Below, piece by piece: positions 37,815 to 46,930 of a stretch of 64,000 nt of DNA (positions within the stretch are counted from its first letter, which is position 1; the number at the start of each line of letters is the position of its first letter). This DNA is from Pararhizobium qamdonense (lineage in GTDB: Bacteria > Pseudomonadota > Alphaproteobacteria > Rhizobiales > Rhizobiaceae), in assembly GCF_029277445.1 (NCBI RefSeq), contig NZ_CP119567.1:682001-746000 (forward strand). The letters are read 5' to 3'. Below the pieces are notes generated by a model that was not told where the DNA came from, searched no databases, and worked only from the letters and a program-made list of their open reading frames with translations. The translations under genes were made by a program, and so were the position numbers.

Positions 37815-38838
37815 CGCATCTGCATCCTTTTCGCGCCTGAGCGACGGCTGCCTCGATTTCTTCGTCTGGTGGAAGAACGAGATGCTGCAGATGCGGCCGA
37901 AACTGCCCTGGAGAAAGACCAGGCAACGGGATCAACGTCAGGTCGTGATCGGCAAATCCGGCTTCTCGCTTGATGGCGGCGCCTTCCAGCCCCTGTCAAC
38001 GATGGGTGAGACGTTGCTCGCCTTGAAGGCGGCCGGAGATTTCGAGGGTGATGCCATCAGACTTGTTCTGGATGACACAAGATATCTCGAACGGACCATT
38101 TCGCACCGGCGGCTTCCGCTATCGATCTTGAAACGGGCTGCCGAGTTGGACATCCTCACGGAAACGCCATTCCGCGTCGACGACGTCAAAATCCTTCTGT
38201 CCGAGCCGCACAAATGCGATGCCACCTATTTCATTTTACGGCGTGAATTCATTGACGAGTTGAGAACCCAATTTCGGCATGCCGGGGTTAAGGTCTCCGG
38301 TATTTATCTGGGATCCGGGCAGATCGAGGTACTCTCCGGCTTGCGGCCGGCAGATTTTTCGGAACGGCCGCATCGAGATATTCGCCAGACACTCAACTGG
38401 CTTCTTGCACTTTTGATTGTTCTTGGCTGCTTGTTTTGCGCTTACCAGGTTCAGCAAAAGACATCCGCTGCAGCGGCCGTGCTTGACGTTGAAATCGGCG
38501 AGGCCAGCAAACAGGCGCATGCCGCGCGGTCCCGTTACGATCAATATGCGAAAAAATCCCAGCAGCTGCAGGCGCTCAAACAGTCGAAAAAGCTGGAGGT
38601 GGTCAAGGCTTGGGAGGAACTCAGCCGCATTCTTCCCGACACCGCATTCCTGACTGATCTGACCATCAAGGATGAGAGAGTTGAAATAGCCGGCTTCTCG
38701 GAAAAACCGGCAACGCTGATCGGCAGTATTGAGGCGAGTGCGCTGTTTCAACGGGCGCAATTTACATCTCCTGTGGTGAAGGTTCCGGGGTTCACCGGGG
38801 ATAATTTTCACATTTCATTCGAGCAGGAAGAGCAATAG
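37801..38838 (+). CDS. gspL: Type II secretion platform protein GspL-like (PilN domain)
   Basis: Inner-membrane platform subunit that links the GspE ATPase to GspM, 345 residues. The N-terminal cytoplasmic part (1 to about 195) is shorter than in E. coli GspL and contains DTRYLERTISHRRLPLSILKRAAEL, as in other GspL proteins. A single membrane helix follows (WLLALLIVLGCLFCAYQV, about 200-218). The periplasmic PilN-like domain has a coiled-coil stretch (EIGEASKQAHAARSRYDQYAKK) and the ferredoxin-like end. The GTG at 37801 lies inside the end of gspG, so translation is coupled. Confidence 0.85.
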   Translation: MTSLSASASFSRLSDGCLDFFVWWKNEMLQMRPKLPWRKTRQRDQRQVVIGKSGFSLDGGAFQPLSTMGETLLALKAAGDFEGDAIRLVLDDTRYLERTISHRRLPLSILKRAAELDILTETPFRVDDVKILLSEPHKCDATYFILRREFIDELRTQFRHAGVKVSGIYLGSGQIEVLSGLRPADFSERPHRDIRQTLNWLLALLIVLGCLFCAYQVQQKTSAAAAVLDVEIGEASKQAHAARSRYDQYAKKSQQLQALKQSKKLEVVKAWEELSRILPDTAFLTDLTIKDERVEIAGFSEKPATLIGSIEASALFQRAQFTSPVVKVPGFTGDNFHISFEQEEQ

Positions 38839-38839
38839 A

Positions 38840-39421
38840 ATGCTGACTTCCCTGATGAATGCCACGAACCGGACACAGCGCATCGTTGCATTGGTTTTTG
38901 CCGTCGTGATGGTCGCCGGGTTGGCCGGCGTGATCCAGATGGCGGTGACAAGCCTTTATTCCGGTTACACGGCAATCGACGAGAAGAGAGCCTTGCTCGG
39001 CAAGCTTAAAGCCATCGCCACTGCAGGCGTGTCATTCGAAGCGCAACTGCTTCCAGAAAATGACGGAAATCCGATGCTTTTGAGCGGCGAGAATGAAGCC
39101 GTCATGAGCGCTGCCTTGCAATCCTGGCTGCAGGATGTGGTTGGCACAGCCGGGGGGCAGATAAACTCCGTCAACAATGTCAGCGAAACCGGTGAAAACG
39201 GCATCAGGATGATTGGGCTTAGAGCCAACCTGTCCGGAAGCATGGAGGTTGTTCATCGCACCATCGCATCGATCGAAAACAACCAGCCGAGGCTTTTCAT
39301 CAAAGAGGTGGTGCTGAACTCCACCAACCAGCAAATATCAGCCGCAGAAAACCTGCCTGCCGAACTGACGGCCACGATTGTCTTTCTGGGTGCTTCCGGT
39401 GCTCCAGGCAAGCCGCTGTAG
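38840..39421 (+). CDS. gspM: Type II secretion platform protein GspM-like
   Basis: Single-pass inner-membrane protein, 193 residues, that pairs with GspL. A membrane helix lies at about residues 15-37 (IVALVFAVVMVAGLAGVIQMAV), followed by a periplasmic helix and a ferredoxin-like GspMb-type domain (AALQSWLQDVVGTAGGQINSV and SGSMEVVHRTIASIENNQP). It starts one base after the gspL stop. Sequence is divergent, as is usual for GspM, so the call leans on position and layout. Confidence 0.82.
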   Translation: MLTSLMNATNRTQRIVALVFAVVMVAGLAGVIQMAVTSLYSGYTAIDEKRALLGKLKAIATAGVSFEAQLLPENDGNPMLLSGENEAVMSAALQSWLQDVVGTAGGQINSVNNVSETGENGIRMIGLRANLSGSMEVVHRTIASIENNQPRLFIKEVVLNSTNQQISAAENLPAELTATIVFLGASGAPGKPL

Positions 39422-39430
39422 GGAGATCGG

Positions 39431-39958
39431 ATGACCCTGCAAAACACAATTCTAGGGATCATTGGGGTCGTGGCCGTGGGCATAATGTCCGTCTGGTCAT
39501 ATCAGCTCCGGATCGCAACGACCGCCATTCCAGATGAATTCGCATTTACCGGTATCGAACGTCTGCGGGAAGACGAAGGCCTATCGGCAGATGGGGCCGG
39601 CGCGGAAACGACGGAGACATACGCCCGCCCGTTGTTTTCGAAAAACAGGCGCCCGTTTCAGACGGCGGAAACAACCGAGTCGGATTTGCAACCGGCGCCT
39701 CCGGTGATGGTGGAGGAAGAAACGTCAGCCGTTGCAGTCGAACGGCCGCAGCTGAAACTGTTGGGCACGGAATCCGTCGCAAAGATTCCAAGTGCCTTGA
39801 TCACGATGGAGGATACGGGAACGAGCGCATGGTTTCACCAGGGCGACCTGATTAGCGGCTGGCGCATAACCGGGATCGGGACAGACGATATCGAGCTTTC
39901 TCATGAAACCGACCAGAGCCTGAACTTTAACCTTTCCCTGTATCCGGATGCACAATGA
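39431..39958 (+). CDS. GspC/GspN-like type II secretion protein
   Basis: A 175-residue single-pass protein. After a membrane helix (about 5-24, TILGIIGVVAVGIMSVWSY) and a disordered acidic stretch there is ARPLFSKNRRPF, as at the start of many GspC/GspN periplasmic regions. A small beta domain follows (LKLLGTESVAKIPSALITME... WFHQGDLISGWRITGIGTDDIEL) that resembles the GspC homology region, which binds the secretin N0 domain. No PDZ or coiled-coil end is present. No other gspC is visible in the operon, so this short protein probably takes that role. It overlaps gspK by 4 nt. Confidence 0.75.
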   Translation: MTLQNTILGIIGVVAVGIMSVWSYQLRIATTAIPDEFAFTGIERLREDEGLSADGAGAETTETYARPLFSKNRRPFQTAETTESDLQPAPPVMVEEETSAVAVERPQLKLLGTESVAKIPSALITMEDTGTSAWFHQGDLISGWRITGIGTDDIELSHETDQSLNFNLSLYPDAQ

Positions 39959-40830
39959 TGTCTTCCAGTGACGGCATCAAACCCTATGAGGGAAACGATG
40001 GTTTCGGCCTGATCACAGCGCTGATGTTCGTTCTTCTCGTCGCGGCCGTGATTACACCCCTCGCCGTGCTTGGGCGTGGCCAGGTCTTGGCGTCGGCTTA
40101 TAGTACGCGGCGCACGGCGTTCGAGTTGCTTTCGCCCGGCCTTTCGATTGTCGCCTATGCCGGTCAGCCGAAATCACCGGTCATGACCGGCTGGCAGCAG
40201 TGCATCGGCGATGGCAAGGTTTTCTATCTGCACATACAGGATCAGAACGGTCTGATCGGCCTGAACAGCGCGAGCAACGCCCTTTTGAAGATCGGTTTTC
40301 TATCTCTCGGTTATACCGAAAGCGATGCCACGCGATTTGCCGATCGCGTCGAAATCTATCGGGAGATTGGCTCGGCTGAAGCGCGAACGGACAAGGATGC
40401 CGCGTTCATTGTAAAACATGCGCCCTTCGAGAATATTGCCGAACTCTACGATGTGCTCACGCCTCCTCTTCCGGACCTTGGGAAAATAGCGCGTATCTTC
40501 ACCATTCAGAACAAAACCGACACTGTCACGATTGCACATTCGCCCCCAGCTCTTCGCCGGCAACTGGAGCGGCATGACCAGGCACTGCAATTTGCGGCAG
40601 CCGGTGATCTGCCGTCGGGGCATGCCGAAATTTCATTTGCGGAATTCAAGGCGGGGGAGCCTTCCGGATTTTTATCGACGGTGATGCTTGCCAGCGCGAC
40701 CGGAGACGGCGCCTCTCCAAACATTCTGCAGAAGGAGACGGTGTTCACCAGCTTGAGCACTCTGGATCTTGACCCGATGGCGCCGATGCCATGCCCGGAC
40801 CTTCTAAAGAGATTGACGGAGGGGCTATGA
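39955..40830 (+). CDS. gspK: Minor pseudopilin GspK
   Basis: Tip pseudopilin of 291 residues. The leader ends at Gly17 and the mature protein begins FGLITALMFVLLVAAVI, lacking the Glu at +5, which is the recognised peculiarity of GspK. The large globular domain includes FYLHIQDQNGLIGLNSASNALL and PFENIAELYDV, which correspond to the conserved GspK blocks (the latter to FRSLDELLLV-type segments). It starts with ATGA overlap on the preceding gene and ends with ATGA overlap on gspE. Confidence 0.88.
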   Translation: MMSSSDGIKPYEGNDGFGLITALMFVLLVAAVITPLAVLGRGQVLASAYSTRRTAFELLSPGLSIVAYAGQPKSPVMTGWQQCIGDGKVFYLHIQDQNGLIGLNSASNALLKIGFLSLGYTESDATRFADRVEIYREIGSAEARTDKDAAFIVKHAPFENIAELYDVLTPPLPDLGKIARIFTIQNKTDTVTIAHSPPALRRQLERHDQALQFAAAGDLPSGHAEISFAEFKAGEPSGFLSTVMLASATGDGASPNILQKETVFTSLSTLDLDPMAPMPCPDLLKRLTEGL

Positions 40831-42464
40831 TGCGAGCGCATGGGCACAGCATATCCGAGACTGATTTCATCGAGTTCCTAAGGGGCAAAGGCGTCCTGTC
40901 TGTCGAATCGGCCTACCGGATCTCGGCCGCCATCCGCTCAAGCCCATTGCCGTTCGATGTTGTGATCACGGAGCTTGGCCTATTGACCGAGGCCAGCCTG
41001 GCTGAATGGTTGAGGACCTATTTAGGCGTGCCACGCGTGGTATTCCCGGCACCTTTCTCCATGGTCCCCGGCCTGGAGACCTATGATCTGGACTTTGCCA
41101 GAACACGGGGCGCCATTCCCATTGGTCTGGAGGAAGACGAGTTGCTGGTCGCATTCGCCAATCCGCTCGAAAAAGGTTTGCTGGAAACCCTTACCTATTA
41201 TTTTCAACGGGAAATCCAGATCAGGGTCTTTCCGCGAAAAGAGATTGTGCTGGCGATCGATGCGGTGGCAGCGCATTCGCAGATCGCAACCGAAGATGAC
41301 AATGCTCCCGCTGAGCAATCCGCCTTTGACAACGATGTCGATCGATTGAGGGATATCGCGCTGGAGGCACCGATCATCAATTTCGTGGCAAAGATGGCGC
41401 AGAACGCGTTCGATGCCGACGTGACCGATATCCACATCGAACCCTTTTCGGATCGGGTCCAGATCCGGTATCGCCGCGACGGGGTGCTCTCTCGCAATGA
41501 CACCGTTCAGAAGTCGATGCTCTCAGGCATTGTCACCCGCATCAAGATCTTGTCCGGGCTTAACATTGTCGAGCGGCGCCTGCCCCAGGACGGCCGTATG
41601 CGGCTTTCGATCCGAGGCACGGAGATCGATTTTCGCGTGTCGATCGTTCCAAGCCTGCATGGAGAGACGATCGTTTTGCGACTGCTCAGAAACCTGAATG
41701 TTTCGAGCGACTTGTCCGATTTGGGTTTTGACGGCGAAGCCCGCCGCACGATTTCTCAACTGGCGCAATCATCGAACGGAATGGTGGTTGTCACCGGCCC
41801 GACAGGCAGTGGCAAGACGACGACGCTCTATTCCCTGGTGAGCCTGCTGAACAAGGAAGGGGTAAAGATATTCACCATCGAGGACCCGGTGGAATATCAA
41901 CTCGAAGGGGTCACCCAGCTTCAGGTCAATCCTGCCATCGCTCTCGATTTTGCACGCTCCTTGAGGTCGGTGTTGAGACAGGACCCGGATATCATTCTGG
42001 TTGGTGAAATTCGTGACAAGGAAACAGCGCAGATTGCCATACAGGCCGCGCTAACTGGACATCTGGTGCTGACCACCTTGCACACCAACACTGCCGCTGG
42101 CGCCTTCACGCGTCTGCGGGATATGGGGATTGAAGAATATTTGATTGCATCGACGATCCGGGGCGTGATCGCGCAACGTCTGGTCCGCTTGCTGTGCCCG
42201 TCCTGTAGGCAGGATGAGGTGACCGAATGCCCGGCTTGCCGTGGCACCCGTTATTCCGGCCGAACGGTCATCTACGAAGTTCTGGAGGCGGGAGGCCGTG
42301 TGTCGGCGCTGGTGGGGTCCGGCGCGACAGAGACGGAGATTGTTAAACAGGCTGTTGCCGATGGCATGACGACGATGGCGGCCTGCGCATCGCGATTGGT
42401 CGATGCGGGCGTCACGTCGAAATTGGAAGTTTCCCGGGTTCTCAACACGGCGGCGGAAACGTGA
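40827..42464 (+). CDS. gspE: Type II secretion ATPase GspE
   Basis: Cytoplasmic hexameric ATPase that powers pseudopilus assembly, 545 residues. The N1/N2 domain (1 to about 140) is followed by the motor: Walker A GPTGSGKTTTLYS (Lys330), Asp box TIEDPVEYQLEGVTQ, Walker B DPDIILVGEIRDKETA and His box HLVLTTLHTNTAAGA. The four-cysteine zinc element is present but short (CPSCRQDEVTECPACRGTRYSGR region, two CxxC pairs). The ATG at 40827 has GGAGG just before it; the open frame begins 12 codons upstream inside gspK. Confidence 0.95.
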   Translation: MMRAHGHSISETDFIEFLRGKGVLSVESAYRISAAIRSSPLPFDVVITELGLLTEASLAEWLRTYLGVPRVVFPAPFSMVPGLETYDLDFARTRGAIPIGLEEDELLVAFANPLEKGLLETLTYYFQREIQIRVFPRKEIVLAIDAVAAHSQIATEDDNAPAEQSAFDNDVDRLRDIALEAPIINFVAKMAQNAFDADVTDIHIEPFSDRVQIRYRRDGVLSRNDTVQKSMLSGIVTRIKILSGLNIVERRLPQDGRMRLSIRGTEIDFRVSIVPSLHGETIVLRLLRNLNVSSDLSDLGFDGEARRTISQLAQSSNGMVVVTGPTGSGKTTTLYSLVSLLNKEGVKIFTIEDPVEYQLEGVTQLQVNPAIALDFARSLRSVLRQDPDIILVGEIRDKETAQIAIQAALTGHLVLTTLHTNTAAGAFTRLRDMGIEEYLIASTIRGVIAQRLVRLLCPSCRQDEVTECPACRGTRYSGRTVIYEVLEAGGRVSALVGSGATETEIVKQAVADGMTTMAACASRLVDAGVTSKLEVSRVLNTAAET

Positions 42465-43666
42465 CCAGATTTTCATATCGCGCCTATGGCAAAGACGGAA
42501 CCGAGACAAAAGGCATCATCGACGCAGGAAACCGGCTGGAGGCGGCTCGGCTGGTGTCAAAAAGTGGGCGCAAGCTTGTTGATCTCAGAGAAGAGACGGC
42601 GAGCTTCGGGACGATCTCCGGCATCTGGGCGCAGATCGCTCCGCGACATTCGATGAATTACCATCGGTTGTTCTCGGAACTGGCCATCCTGCTGCAGGCG
42701 GGCTTCCCTATCGACGCCGCACTCAAGGCAATCGCCGCAAGTCAGAAAGGCAAATCCGGCCTTGCCGAAATCGTTGAAGCGATCGGATCCGGCAGCTCTT
42801 TTTCCGAGGCTGTGGCGAAGCGATCCGACGCCGATCCGGCCGTCACGGCCTTGGTCGTCAGCGGCGAACATAGTGGACGTCTGGACGAAGTGGTTCTGGT
42901 ACTGGCGACCATGTTTGATGAGGAGAAGAAGAGAAAGGCGGATGTGCTGGAGGCCCTGCTCTATCCCGCGTTTCTGGTGCTGATGATGCTCTTTGCCGTT
43001 GGGATCATCATGTTCGCTCTGGTGCCGGCGATCGATCCGGTATTCGAAGGCCTTGCCGATAAACGCCCTGTGTTGATTTCCGTGCTGGCTGCGGGCCGGC
43101 TTTTTCTTCTCTCCTATGGCTGGCTCATCCCAATCGGTGCCCTTTTGGCCGCAGCTGCGATTGTGTACGCTCGCCGAACGGCGGCGGGACGCGACACCCT
43201 TTCCCTTTTCTGGCTCAAAATACCTTTCCTCGGCCGGATCAGCTGCGCGCGCGGCTGCGCACGATATCTGCAAGTCCTGGGAATGCTTCTTGCAAACGGG
43301 GTGCCGATGAAAAAGGCGCTGGAACTATCAGCGCGATCCTGTCCCGTCACTGCATATCAGCCAGGAATGACAGCGATCAGAAGTGCTGTTACCGCTGGCA
43401 TGCCATTCCGGCAGGCGGCACGGGAATCAAACCTTTTTGACAGCACCAGCATGTCGCTGATCGAAATCGGCGACGAGGCAAACAGACTGGCGGACGCACT
43501 CAAGCGCGCCGCATTTCTGCTGGAAACAGAGGCGAGCCGTGATATTCGCCGGGTCCTGACGCTCTTGACCCCAGTGATCACGATTGTCATGGGTGGCGCA
43601 ATCGGCGGTATCGTCGTCTCCGTCATGGACGCCCTGCTCAGCATCAACAGTCTGGCCGTGCAATGA
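42461..43666 (+). CDS. gspF: Type II secretion inner-membrane protein GspF
   Basis: Polytopic platform protein, 401 residues, with two repeated cytoplasmic T2SSF domains. Family features are RFSYRAYGKDGTETKGIIDAGN at the N-terminus, FSELAILLQAGFPIDAALKAIA, the first helix pair around 165-190 and 210-235, YLQVLGMLLANGVPMKKALELS in the second repeat, and a last helix LLTPVITIVMGGAIGGIVVSVM. It starts with GTG, overlapping the gspE stop by 4 nt (GTGA). Confidence 0.94.
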   Translation: MTRFSYRAYGKDGTETKGIIDAGNRLEAARLVSKSGRKLVDLREETASFGTISGIWAQIAPRHSMNYHRLFSELAILLQAGFPIDAALKAIAASQKGKSGLAEIVEAIGSGSSFSEAVAKRSDADPAVTALVVSGEHSGRLDEVVLVLATMFDEEKKRKADVLEALLYPAFLVLMMLFAVGIIMFALVPAIDPVFEGLADKRPVLISVLAAGRLFLLSYGWLIPIGALLAAAAIVYARRTAAGRDTLSLFWLKIPFLGRISCARGCARYLQVLGMLLANGVPMKKALELSARSCPVTAYQPGMTAIRSAVTAGMPFRQAARESNLFDSTSMSLIEIGDEANRLADALKRAAFLLETEASRDIRRVLTLLTPVITIVMGGAIGGIVVSVMDALLSINSLAVQ

Positions 43667-44142
43667 TTAAACCGAAGACCTCCGCACCAGCGACGGCGAC
43701 AGCGGGGTTTAGCCTGATAGAAATGCTGGTCGTCCTGGCGATTATATCGGCGGTCGCAGGGATCGCGGCCATTTCGGTACAGCAGGTCCGAAATGGCAGG
43801 TCACCTTACACCTATGCGGCCGATATCGCCGGGAGCATGACAGCACAACGATATCGCGCCATGAACACCGGGCGCATACAGACATCGGACATTGATATCG
43901 AAAGAAAGACAATCTCTGATTCAGGACAAAGGGGACGCATCACGATTCCTAAAACATGGGACTTTTCGGTCACCATCGGCCGTGGTCCAACACCGGGAGA
44001 AAACGTTCCGCAGATCATATTCCTCCCCGACGGCACCTCGTCTGGCGCAGAAATCACGGTTCGAAACCAGAGTGGTGAGGCAGCTTATGTCCGTGTCAAT
44101 TGGTTGACCGGACTGACGGAATACTCCCGCAATGCGTTCTGA
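43663..44142 (+). CDS. gspH: Minor pseudopilin GspH
   Basis: Pseudopilin of 159 residues. The leader ends at TATAG and the mature end is FSLIEMLVVLAIISAV with Glu at +5. The globular part is beta-rich and divergent (QVRNGRSPYTYAADIAGSMTAQRYRAMN, TIPKTWDFSVTIG), matching GspH in layout and in its place right after gspF. ATGA overlap with gspF upstream and 11-nt overlap with gspI downstream. Confidence 0.86.
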   Translation: MIKPKTSAPATATAGFSLIEMLVVLAIISAVAGIAAISVQQVRNGRSPYTYAADIAGSMTAQRYRAMNTGRIQTSDIDIERKTISDSGQRGRITIPKTWDFSVTIGRGPTPGENVPQIIFLPDGTSSGAEITVRNQSGEAAYVRVNWLTGLTEYSRNAF

Positions 44143-44527
44143 AGACAATAGCGGATTTTCGCTTCTCGAAGTCTTGGTCGCTTTCGTGGTCCTGTCTGCA
44201 GCACTGGTCGCGGCAAACCAGTCTCTGTCCTACTCGTTTCGATCCTTCGCCTCGGCCAAGACCGCACGGGCGGCTGACCGCGTCGCCGAGGAAATCTTTG
44301 CTGAACGGCTGTTTCTATCCAATCAGCCGAGCGAAGAAGAAGGCGTCACGTCCAGCGGCCTCAAATGGAGTTTGAAACGCGAACCGTTGTCATTTGGGCA
44401 AGAAACCAGCGAAATAACGGCGGAAAAATTGATCCTGGACGTGATCTCGCAGGCAGATGGCCACGCCGCCCGGCGTTATGTTTCCTATGGTCTTGTCCTA
44501 TCGCGCGGCGCCGGCGATGCACCATAA
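44132..44527 (+). CDS. gspI: Minor pseudopilin GspI
   Basis: Pseudopilin of 131 residues. A short leader (MRSEDNSG) is followed by the class III cleavage site and FSLLEVLVAFVVLSAALVAANQ with Glu at +5. The small globular domain is helix-first, then beta. GspI initiates the tip complex with GspJ and GspK. It lies between gspH and gspJ, overlapping both by 11 nt. Confidence 0.87.
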   Translation: MRSEDNSGFSLLEVLVAFVVLSAALVAANQSLSYSFRSFASAKTARAADRVAEEIFAERLFLSNQPSEEEGVTSSGLKWSLKREPLSFGQETSEITAEKLILDVISQADGHAARRYVSYGLVLSRGAGDAP

Positions 44528-45167
44528 AGGCGAGCAGCAACCCGGCGAGAACGCGGCCGGGCAACATTGCCCTGATGACGCAGGTTTCACGCTGCTCGAA
44601 ATGCTGGTGGTCCTGGTTCTCACGGCTGTGATGGCGGCAATGATGGCCGGTGGCATCCGGCACATGCAGAGCTGGACACAGATTGAGAAACGGCAATCGG
44701 TGCAGTCAACACTGGAGGCCGTTGCCGATCATATCTCCGGCGAATTGTCCGGTGCGCTTTCGCTGCCGGTCCTCGATCGCGGCGATGAGGCGTTCACGCC
44801 TATGATCGGGGATGCTGACAGCATTCGTTTCGTGGCCGTGATCCGAACCGGATTTTTGGCCAGGGGACTGCGGCAAACATCCTATGTGACGGAGCCATCG
44901 CCCATGGGCAAGGCTTTAGTCAGAAAATCCAGCCCCCACCGCCTGCCGCAGCAAGACGAGGTTCTGCCCGTGCAATCGGACGAGTTGCAGGCGGGCGTGA
45001 CCGGCCTTCAATTTTCCTATCTGACGCTGGATGACGAGGAGGCAATGACATGGCTGTACAGCTGGACAAAGCAGCCGAAACTCCCTGTGGCCGTGCGGGT
45101 GACAATTTCTCAGATCGTTGATCGTATTGAGCTGAGTGCATCGCGCACGATCTCGCTCGTGCAGTGA
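44517..45167 (+). CDS. gspJ: Minor pseudopilin GspJ
   Basis: Pseudopilin of 216 residues and last gene of the gsp operon. A 26-residue polar leader (MHHKGEQQPGENAAGQHC...) ends at DDAG, and the mature protein starts FTLLEMLVVLVLTAVMAAM with Glu at +5. The globular part has GVTGLQFSYLTLDDEEAMTWLYSW and LPVAVRVTI, the usual GspJ closing pattern. The ATG at 44517 overlaps gspI. The open frame upstream of it runs inside gspI and is not expected to be used. Confidence 0.88.
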   Translation: MHHKGEQQPGENAAGQHCPDDAGFTLLEMLVVLVLTAVMAAMMAGGIRHMQSWTQIEKRQSVQSTLEAVADHISGELSGALSLPVLDRGDEAFTPMIGDADSIRFVAVIRTGFLARGLRQTSYVTEPSPMGKALVRKSSPHRLPQQDEVLPVQSDELQAGVTGLQFSYLTLDDEEAMTWLYSWTKQPKLPVAVRVTISQIVDRIELSASRTISLVQ

Positions 45168-45334
45168 TCACAGAACGAAGGGTCAAACGCCACTTTAACG
45201 TGAAAATAATCATTCACCCGAGTTGCGGAAGATGTCGACTCGTGAAAAGAAAGCACTCGTATGGGTTGGTGAAAGCAGACGTTAATTGGCGGACGTCTTT
45301 CGTAAGACTCTTCCAAATTAATTAGGGCTGCCCG

Positions 45335-46915
45335 ATGCGGATCAAAACTCTTTGCCTCTCTCTCTTGACCGGATTTTTGCTGAGCACATCGACGGGTTAT
45401 GCCGCCTGTGATCGCGCCGATGTTGTTGTCTATGGCGGAACACCTGGTGGTATCGCTGCGGCCATTCAGGCCGGGCGCTTGAAGAAAAAAGTCATTCTGC
45501 TGGAGCCGACCCAGCATGTTGGCGGCTTGATGTCGAACGGTCTGACGAAGACAGACGCATCGCCACGTGAAAATGTGTATGGCGGTATTACGGACGAGTT
45601 TCTTGATCGCGCAAAACAACGCTACAATATCTCTGACCCGGTTCGAATTTATTTTGAGTCCAAATGGGCGGAGTCAACTTTCGACCGGCTGTTGCTCGCT
45701 GCCAATGTGAAAGTTGAAACCGAACAGCGCGTTTTGAAAACTGTCCGCGCCAATAAAGTCATCAAGGAAATTGGCATGACGTCCGGCCGCTCTTTTTGTG
45801 GATCGGTGTTTATCGATGCCAGCTATGAAGGCGACTTGATGCTTAAAGCGGCGGTGGAAACCATCGTTGGCAGGGAGAGCCGTGACAAATATGGCGAGAG
45901 CGCTGCAGGCGTTCAAAAGCTGGCGCGACCGCTCGTCGGCGATAAGCAAATTCTTGTCGATCCATATATTGTACCTGGCAAGCGCGACAGCGGCCTTCTT
46001 CCCGGCATTATCGGCGTCGGTCAAAAAAAGCTCGGATCGGCGGATACATCCTTAATGGCTTTCAACTACCGCCTTTGTGTCACGCCAAATGCAAACAACC
46101 GCATTCCGTTCACCCAACCTGAAGGTTACGAGCCGCTCCGCTACGAGGCAACAGCCAGATTCTTGGCCGCCCTCCAAAAAGCTGCGATCCCTGTAAATCC
46201 GGCTCATTTCATCGGCGGCGGCGATACGGTTGAAGGGAAAATGGATGTTAATTCAACACGTTATTTCTCTACGAACGTCTGGCATATTGGATACGAATAT
46301 ACAACAGGCACGGAAGCAAAACGAAAGCAGATCAGTGCTATGGTTCGCAATCATATTCAGGGTCTGATGTGGTTTGCACAATCGGATCCAAGAGTGCCGA
46401 AAGCGGTGAGAGATTACACAGCCCGTTTTGGTTATTGTGCCGACGAATTTACGGACAATGGTGGCTTTCCCCGCCAGATGTATGTGCGACAGGCACGGCG
46501 GCTGGTCGGCCAGTTCGTGCTAACGCAAAAAAACCTCGTCAACAAAACAACTTTTAACGACACGATCGGCCTTGGATATTATCCAATGGACGAGCATGGA
46601 ATGGTCAGGACGGTCGTCAGCGGATATATCGCCGACGAGACACGTGAGAGTATTGGCGTTGGTCCCTATGAAATTCCCTATCGTGCAATGTTGCCGAAGA
46701 AGACACAGGTGACGAACCTCATCGTTCCCGTGGCAATCTCGGCAAGCCATGCCGCCTTCACGTCGGTTCGTGTGGAGCCGACCTTCATGGTCCTTGGCCA
46801 AGCAGCGGGAGCAGCGGCGGCCCTCGCACCCGGTGGAAACGTCAACAATGTCAATATATCAACACTTCGAAACACCCTGAAGCAGCACAAGCAGATCCTA
46901 AAATTCAGTAAGTGA
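45335..46915 (+). CDS. Exported FAD-dependent oxidoreductase (PF12831 type)
   Basis: A 526-residue flavoprotein of unknown substrate with a Sec signal peptide (MRIKTLCLSLLTGFLLSTST, cleaved near GYAA). The mature part opens with a dinucleotide fold DVVVYGGTPGGIAAAIQAGR and VILLEPTQHVGGLMSNG. FIDASYEGDL follows, and near the C-terminus AAFTSVRVEPTFMVLGQAAGAAAAL, all typical of the FAD_oxidored family. It lies 168 nt after gspJ on the same strand. A Sec signal and a place right behind a secretion operon make it a candidate T2SS client. No twin-arginine motif is present, so the flavin would have to bind outside the cytoplasm. AGGGC precedes the ATG. Confidence 0.84.
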   Translation: MRIKTLCLSLLTGFLLSTSTGYAACDRADVVVYGGTPGGIAAAIQAGRLKKKVILLEPTQHVGGLMSNGLTKTDASPRENVYGGITDEFLDRAKQRYNISDPVRIYFESKWAESTFDRLLLAANVKVETEQRVLKTVRANKVIKEIGMTSGRSFCGSVFIDASYEGDLMLKAAVETIVGRESRDKYGESAAGVQKLARPLVGDKQILVDPYIVPGKRDSGLLPGIIGVGQKKLGSADTSLMAFNYRLCVTPNANNRIPFTQPEGYEPLRYEATARFLAALQKAAIPVNPAHFIGGGDTVEGKMDVNSTRYFSTNVWHIGYEYTTGTEAKRKQISAMVRNHIQGLMWFAQSDPRVPKAVRDYTARFGYCADEFTDNGGFPRQMYVRQARRLVGQFVLTQKNLVNKTTFNDTIGLGYYPMDEHGMVRTVVSGYIADETRESIGVGPYEIPYRAMLPKKTQVTNLIVPVAISASHAAFTSVRVEPTFMVLGQAAGAAAALAPGGNVNNVNISTLRNTLKQHKQILKFSK

Positions 46916-46930
46916 CCGGCAAACACGCAT

